DNA from: Dehalococcoidia bacterium
Lineage (GTDB): Bacteria; Chloroflexota; Dehalococcoidia; GIF9; UBA5620
NCBI GenBank assembly: GCA_016783225.1
Contig: JADHWZ010000125.1
Coordinates: 1 to 6,122 of the forward strand
Direction: 5' to 3'
DNA length: 6,122 bases
The notes under the pieces: model-generated
Told to the model about the DNA's origin: nothing
The model's database searches: none
Seen by the model: the letters and a program-made list of their open reading frames with translations, nothing else
Translations under genes and position numbers: made by a program
Shown: positions 4,722-6,122 of the stretch, one piece after another
Numbering within the stretch: the first letter of the stretch is position 1
Layout: the number at the start of each line of letters is the position of its first letter

Positions 4722-5564
4722 CTATGTAATAGACAACAAACTATGGGCATTGTCTCCAAGAATCCTGGCGCTGTCTTCCATACCAAGCTCAGCGAGTTCA
4801 AGCTGATCCATTATCCGCTTTGGTGAAAGAAGCGGGTAATCGCTACCGAAAAGAATCTTGCCACTGCCCACAATATCGGTTACGTGCTTGAAAATCTGAG
4901 GTTGATACAGAAACAGAGTGGCCGCTGTGTCGAAAAAAGTATTGGCAAGAGCCTCCGCAACCTCGGGCATCAGAGCATAGAAAGGCAAACCACCACCCCA
5001 ATGAGCACATACCAATTTCAATTCAGGGAAGTTTGAGATAAAGGGATAGATAGTGTCTGGAGTGATATTGCCTTTGCCGAAATACTCGTGTCCTACCGGC
5101 TCAGAGGCATGAATGAGGAAAATCAAATCATGCTCTATAGCGAACTCCACTACAGGTTTCATCACTGTGTTGTCCCTCAGGTCAAAGCCCTGGACATCAG
5201 GTCTCATCTCACCAATACCTTTGGCTCCACTCCTGACACAGCGCTCCAGCTCTCTGATAGCCTTGTCGCCGGCCAAAGGCTGAATGACACAGAAGCTGAT
5301 AACCCGCTGAGGGTAACGCGCTGCAGCTTCCAAGAGATAGTCATTAGTCTCGACACAAAGCTCATGGCTCACCCACCCCAGATTGAGGATAACCGACTTG
5401 TCAATCGCGCAATCATCCATGCTGGCAATCAGTTCCTCCACCGATGCCAGTTTGGCCTTAGGCTGAGAGTAGAGCAGGGAAAAACATGCATCACGCCCAA
5501 CATATTCAACACGCCTCTCCCTTACCTGAGGCGGTACCACATGAGTATGGAAATCTATAATCAC
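4722..5564 (-). CDS. Amidohydrolase-2 family metal-dependent hydrolase (TIM barrel)
   Basis: The 280-residue protein from GTG 5564 is a full-length amidohydrolase of the class that includes ACMSD-type decarboxylases and related hydrolases. With the GTG as residue 1, the metal and catalytic set is visible: HTH at 6-8, E119 in GIGEMRP, H152 in FLIHASEP, H188 in VCAHWGGG and D242 in LFGSDYP. The substrate cannot be read from sequence. The frame is open for 37 more codons upstream, but I chose GTG 5564 because (M)IIDFHTH is where family members begin, and because a near-consensus promoter occupies the would-be N-terminal extension (5572-5600). That promoter puts the transcription start at or within two bases of the GTG, so the mRNA is probably leaderless. 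ATG 5573 lies across the -10 box and has no ribosome binding site. It precedes thpR by 21 bp. Confidence 0.88.
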   Translation of the reverse strand: MIIDFHTHVVPPQVRERRVEYVGRDACFSLLYSQPKAKLASVEELIASMDDCAIDKSVILNLGWVSHELCVETNDYLLEAAARYPQRVISFCVIQPLAGDKAIRELERCVRSGAKGIGEMRPDVQGFDLRDNTVMKPVVEFAIEHDLIFLIHASEPVGHEYFGKGNITPDTIYPFISNFPELKLVCAHWGGGLPFYALMPEVAEALANTFFDTAATLFLYQPQIFKHVTDIVGSGKILFGSDYPLLSPKRIMDQLELAELGMEDSARILGDNAHSLLSIT

Positions 5565-5571
5565 GTTGAGC

Positions 5572-5600
5572 ATTATAATTGACAGACTTGATATTCTCAA
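5572..5600 (-). promoter_or_regulatory. Near-consensus promoter giving a leaderless amidohydrolase transcript
   Basis: TTGAGA (5595-5600) and a perfect TATAAT (5572-5577) are spaced 17 bp apart. Seven bases (GCTCAAC) separate the -10 box from GTG 5564, which places the expected start point on or beside the initiation codon. There is no Shine-Dalgarno. Confidence 0.65.
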
Positions 5601-5674
5601 CCGAGTGTACTGGCCCAGTAGACTGGTGATACGTTTGTCTTCTTTGAACATCGTAGGGACAGACCTTATGGTCA

Positions 5675-5824
5675 TTGACCAAATATGTTGACATTCACTC
5701 GGCGCTGGATTACCGTCCGCCGAATGAATTTGAAGAGCTACTTACCATAGAACAAAATCCTGTGCTAGCCCGCCAGATTCTCTTAACCCTATCTGTCCAA
5801 TCATATGGGTGCACTCCAGATTGA
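5675..5824 (+). pseudogene. C-terminal remnant of an IS3/IS481-like integrase-type transposase
   Basis: Frame 5675-5824 reads LTKYVDIHSALDYRPPNEFEE (5675-5737), then about 28 more residues ending in GCTPD and TGA. The HSALxYxPPxEFEE motif is the well-known C-terminal signature of DDE integrase-type transposases of IS3 and related families. Everything upstream, including the catalytic D, D and E, is missing: codons before about 5675 show no transposase similarity. The remnant lies on the opposite strand to the host genes, 75 bp beyond the -35 box of the amidohydrolase promoter, and is too short to be functional. I cannot see the terminal repeats of the original element. Confidence 0.7.
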
Positions 5825-5983
5825 TACCAGAAGCCTGGACTATTACAGGAAGATGGTGAAGCAACACCCCGCTTCCATCCTGCTGCGGGCCAGGGGAGAA
5901 GTGCTTGAGGAGAAGAACATCAAGAAGTCCAGGGGGGGCGATGTTCGCCTATTTAGTGAACAAGCATACCGGGGCATCCGGCC
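5825..5983. other. Region of uncertain coding content between the IS remnant and the PIN gene
   Basis: A plus-strand open frame runs from ATG 5805 to 6056. Its middle has a plausible protein-like composition (SLDYYRKMVKQHPASILL, ARGEVLEEKNIKKS), but its start overlaps the transposase tail in another frame and its end runs antisense through the PIN coding region. I do not recognise it and suspect a decayed gene fragment rather than an expressed gene. The minus strand here is downstream of the PIN stop and shows no convincing gene. Confidence 0.35.
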
Positions 5984-6122
5984 TCATGCCGGAACGTGGC
6001 TCTCGACCTTCAGAGAAAGATGCTGTGCGATAACATTGAAGTGTCGATCACGGTGAACCACCACCGCGTCAACGTCGGCAGCGACTGACGCTATCAAGAG
6101 GTCGGTAAAGGGCACGGCTATG
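5984..6122 (-). CDS. C-terminal fragment of a PIN-domain (VapC-like) protein, cut by the window edge
   Basis: Reading leftward from 6121 the last 45 codons encode a typical PIN-domain C-terminus: VPFTDLLIASVAAD with the conserved acidic residue in TDLLIA, VDAVVVHRDRHFNVIA with the final acidic residue in RDRHF, then LKVESHVPA and TGA at 5986-5984. PIN domains of this type are metal-dependent RNases, most often VapC toxins of toxin-antitoxin pairs. The N-terminal part and any VapB antitoxin would lie to the right of the window, so the toxin assignment is inferred from family. Confidence 0.75.
   Translation of the reverse strand, partial: IAVPFTDLLIASVAADVDAVVVHRDRHFNVIAQHLSLKVESHVPA

Noticed and set aside
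5088..5582. 164-codon plus-strand open frame
   Set aside because: It is antisense to the amidohydrolase, whose catalytic motifs are intact, and has no domain of its own.
5565..5675. N-terminal extension of the amidohydrolase to 5675
   Set aside because: It adds 37 residues before the family N-terminus, has no ribosome binding site and contains the TTGAGA-17-TATAAT promoter.
5973..5990. GGCAT/ATGCC hairpin over the PIN stop codon
   Set aside because: The stem is short and lacks a T-run, so it is not a credible terminator.

Overview
The window looks like a bacterial chromosome segment. Nearly all host genes lie on the minus strand, and the housekeeping genes have several GTG or TTG starts. 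The gene mix (comF next to a long-form hpf, a macrodomain protein, ogt, thpR, an amidohydrolase-2 protein) suggests an environmental bacterium. A Chloroflexi/Dehalococcoidia-like source is only a guess, because there is no rRNA or marker gene here to settle it.

Left part (1-1311). Bases 1-37 hold the first 12 codons of a leftward gene, with a good ribosome binding site and a TTGACA-18-TATGCT promoter. Immediately upstream of that promoter is a 948-bp insertion (158-1105), visibly AT-richer than its surroundings. It is bounded by near-perfect 20-bp terminal inverted repeats and a matching direct repeat, AAAATC. It has no transposase. It carries a 60-residue two-helix membrane protein and a 181-residue NYN-domain putative RNase with a built-in cysteine cluster. 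A third copy of the terminal repeat lies between the two genes. At the right end, a minus-strand promoter fires into a strong hairpin followed by a T-run, which predicts a small RNA antisense to the 3' end of the NYN gene. This element is the most unusual part of the window.

Centre (1310-4054). A promoter (TTGCCA-18-TATACT) precedes a tightly packed leftward gene set: a 71-residue zinc-ribbon protein, comF, long-form hpf, a MacroD-type ADP-ribose hydrolase, and ogt. Gaps are 16-46 bp, so this is probably one operon. It joins ribosome hibernation, nucleotide or ADP-ribose handling and alkylation repair, which hints at a stress or maintenance theme, though that theme is inference.

Right part (4089-6122). 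An amidohydrolase-2 family metal hydrolase is followed, 21 bp later, by thpR, an RNA 2',3'-cyclic phosphodiesterase. The amidohydrolase promoter (TTGAGA-17-TATAAT) sits so close to the GTG that matches the family N-terminus that the mRNA appears leaderless. Beyond it, on the plus strand, is the C-terminal remnant of an IS3/IS481-like integrase, then a stretch of uncertain coding debris, and finally the C-terminal 45 residues of a leftward PIN-domain (VapC-like) protein cut off by the window edge.
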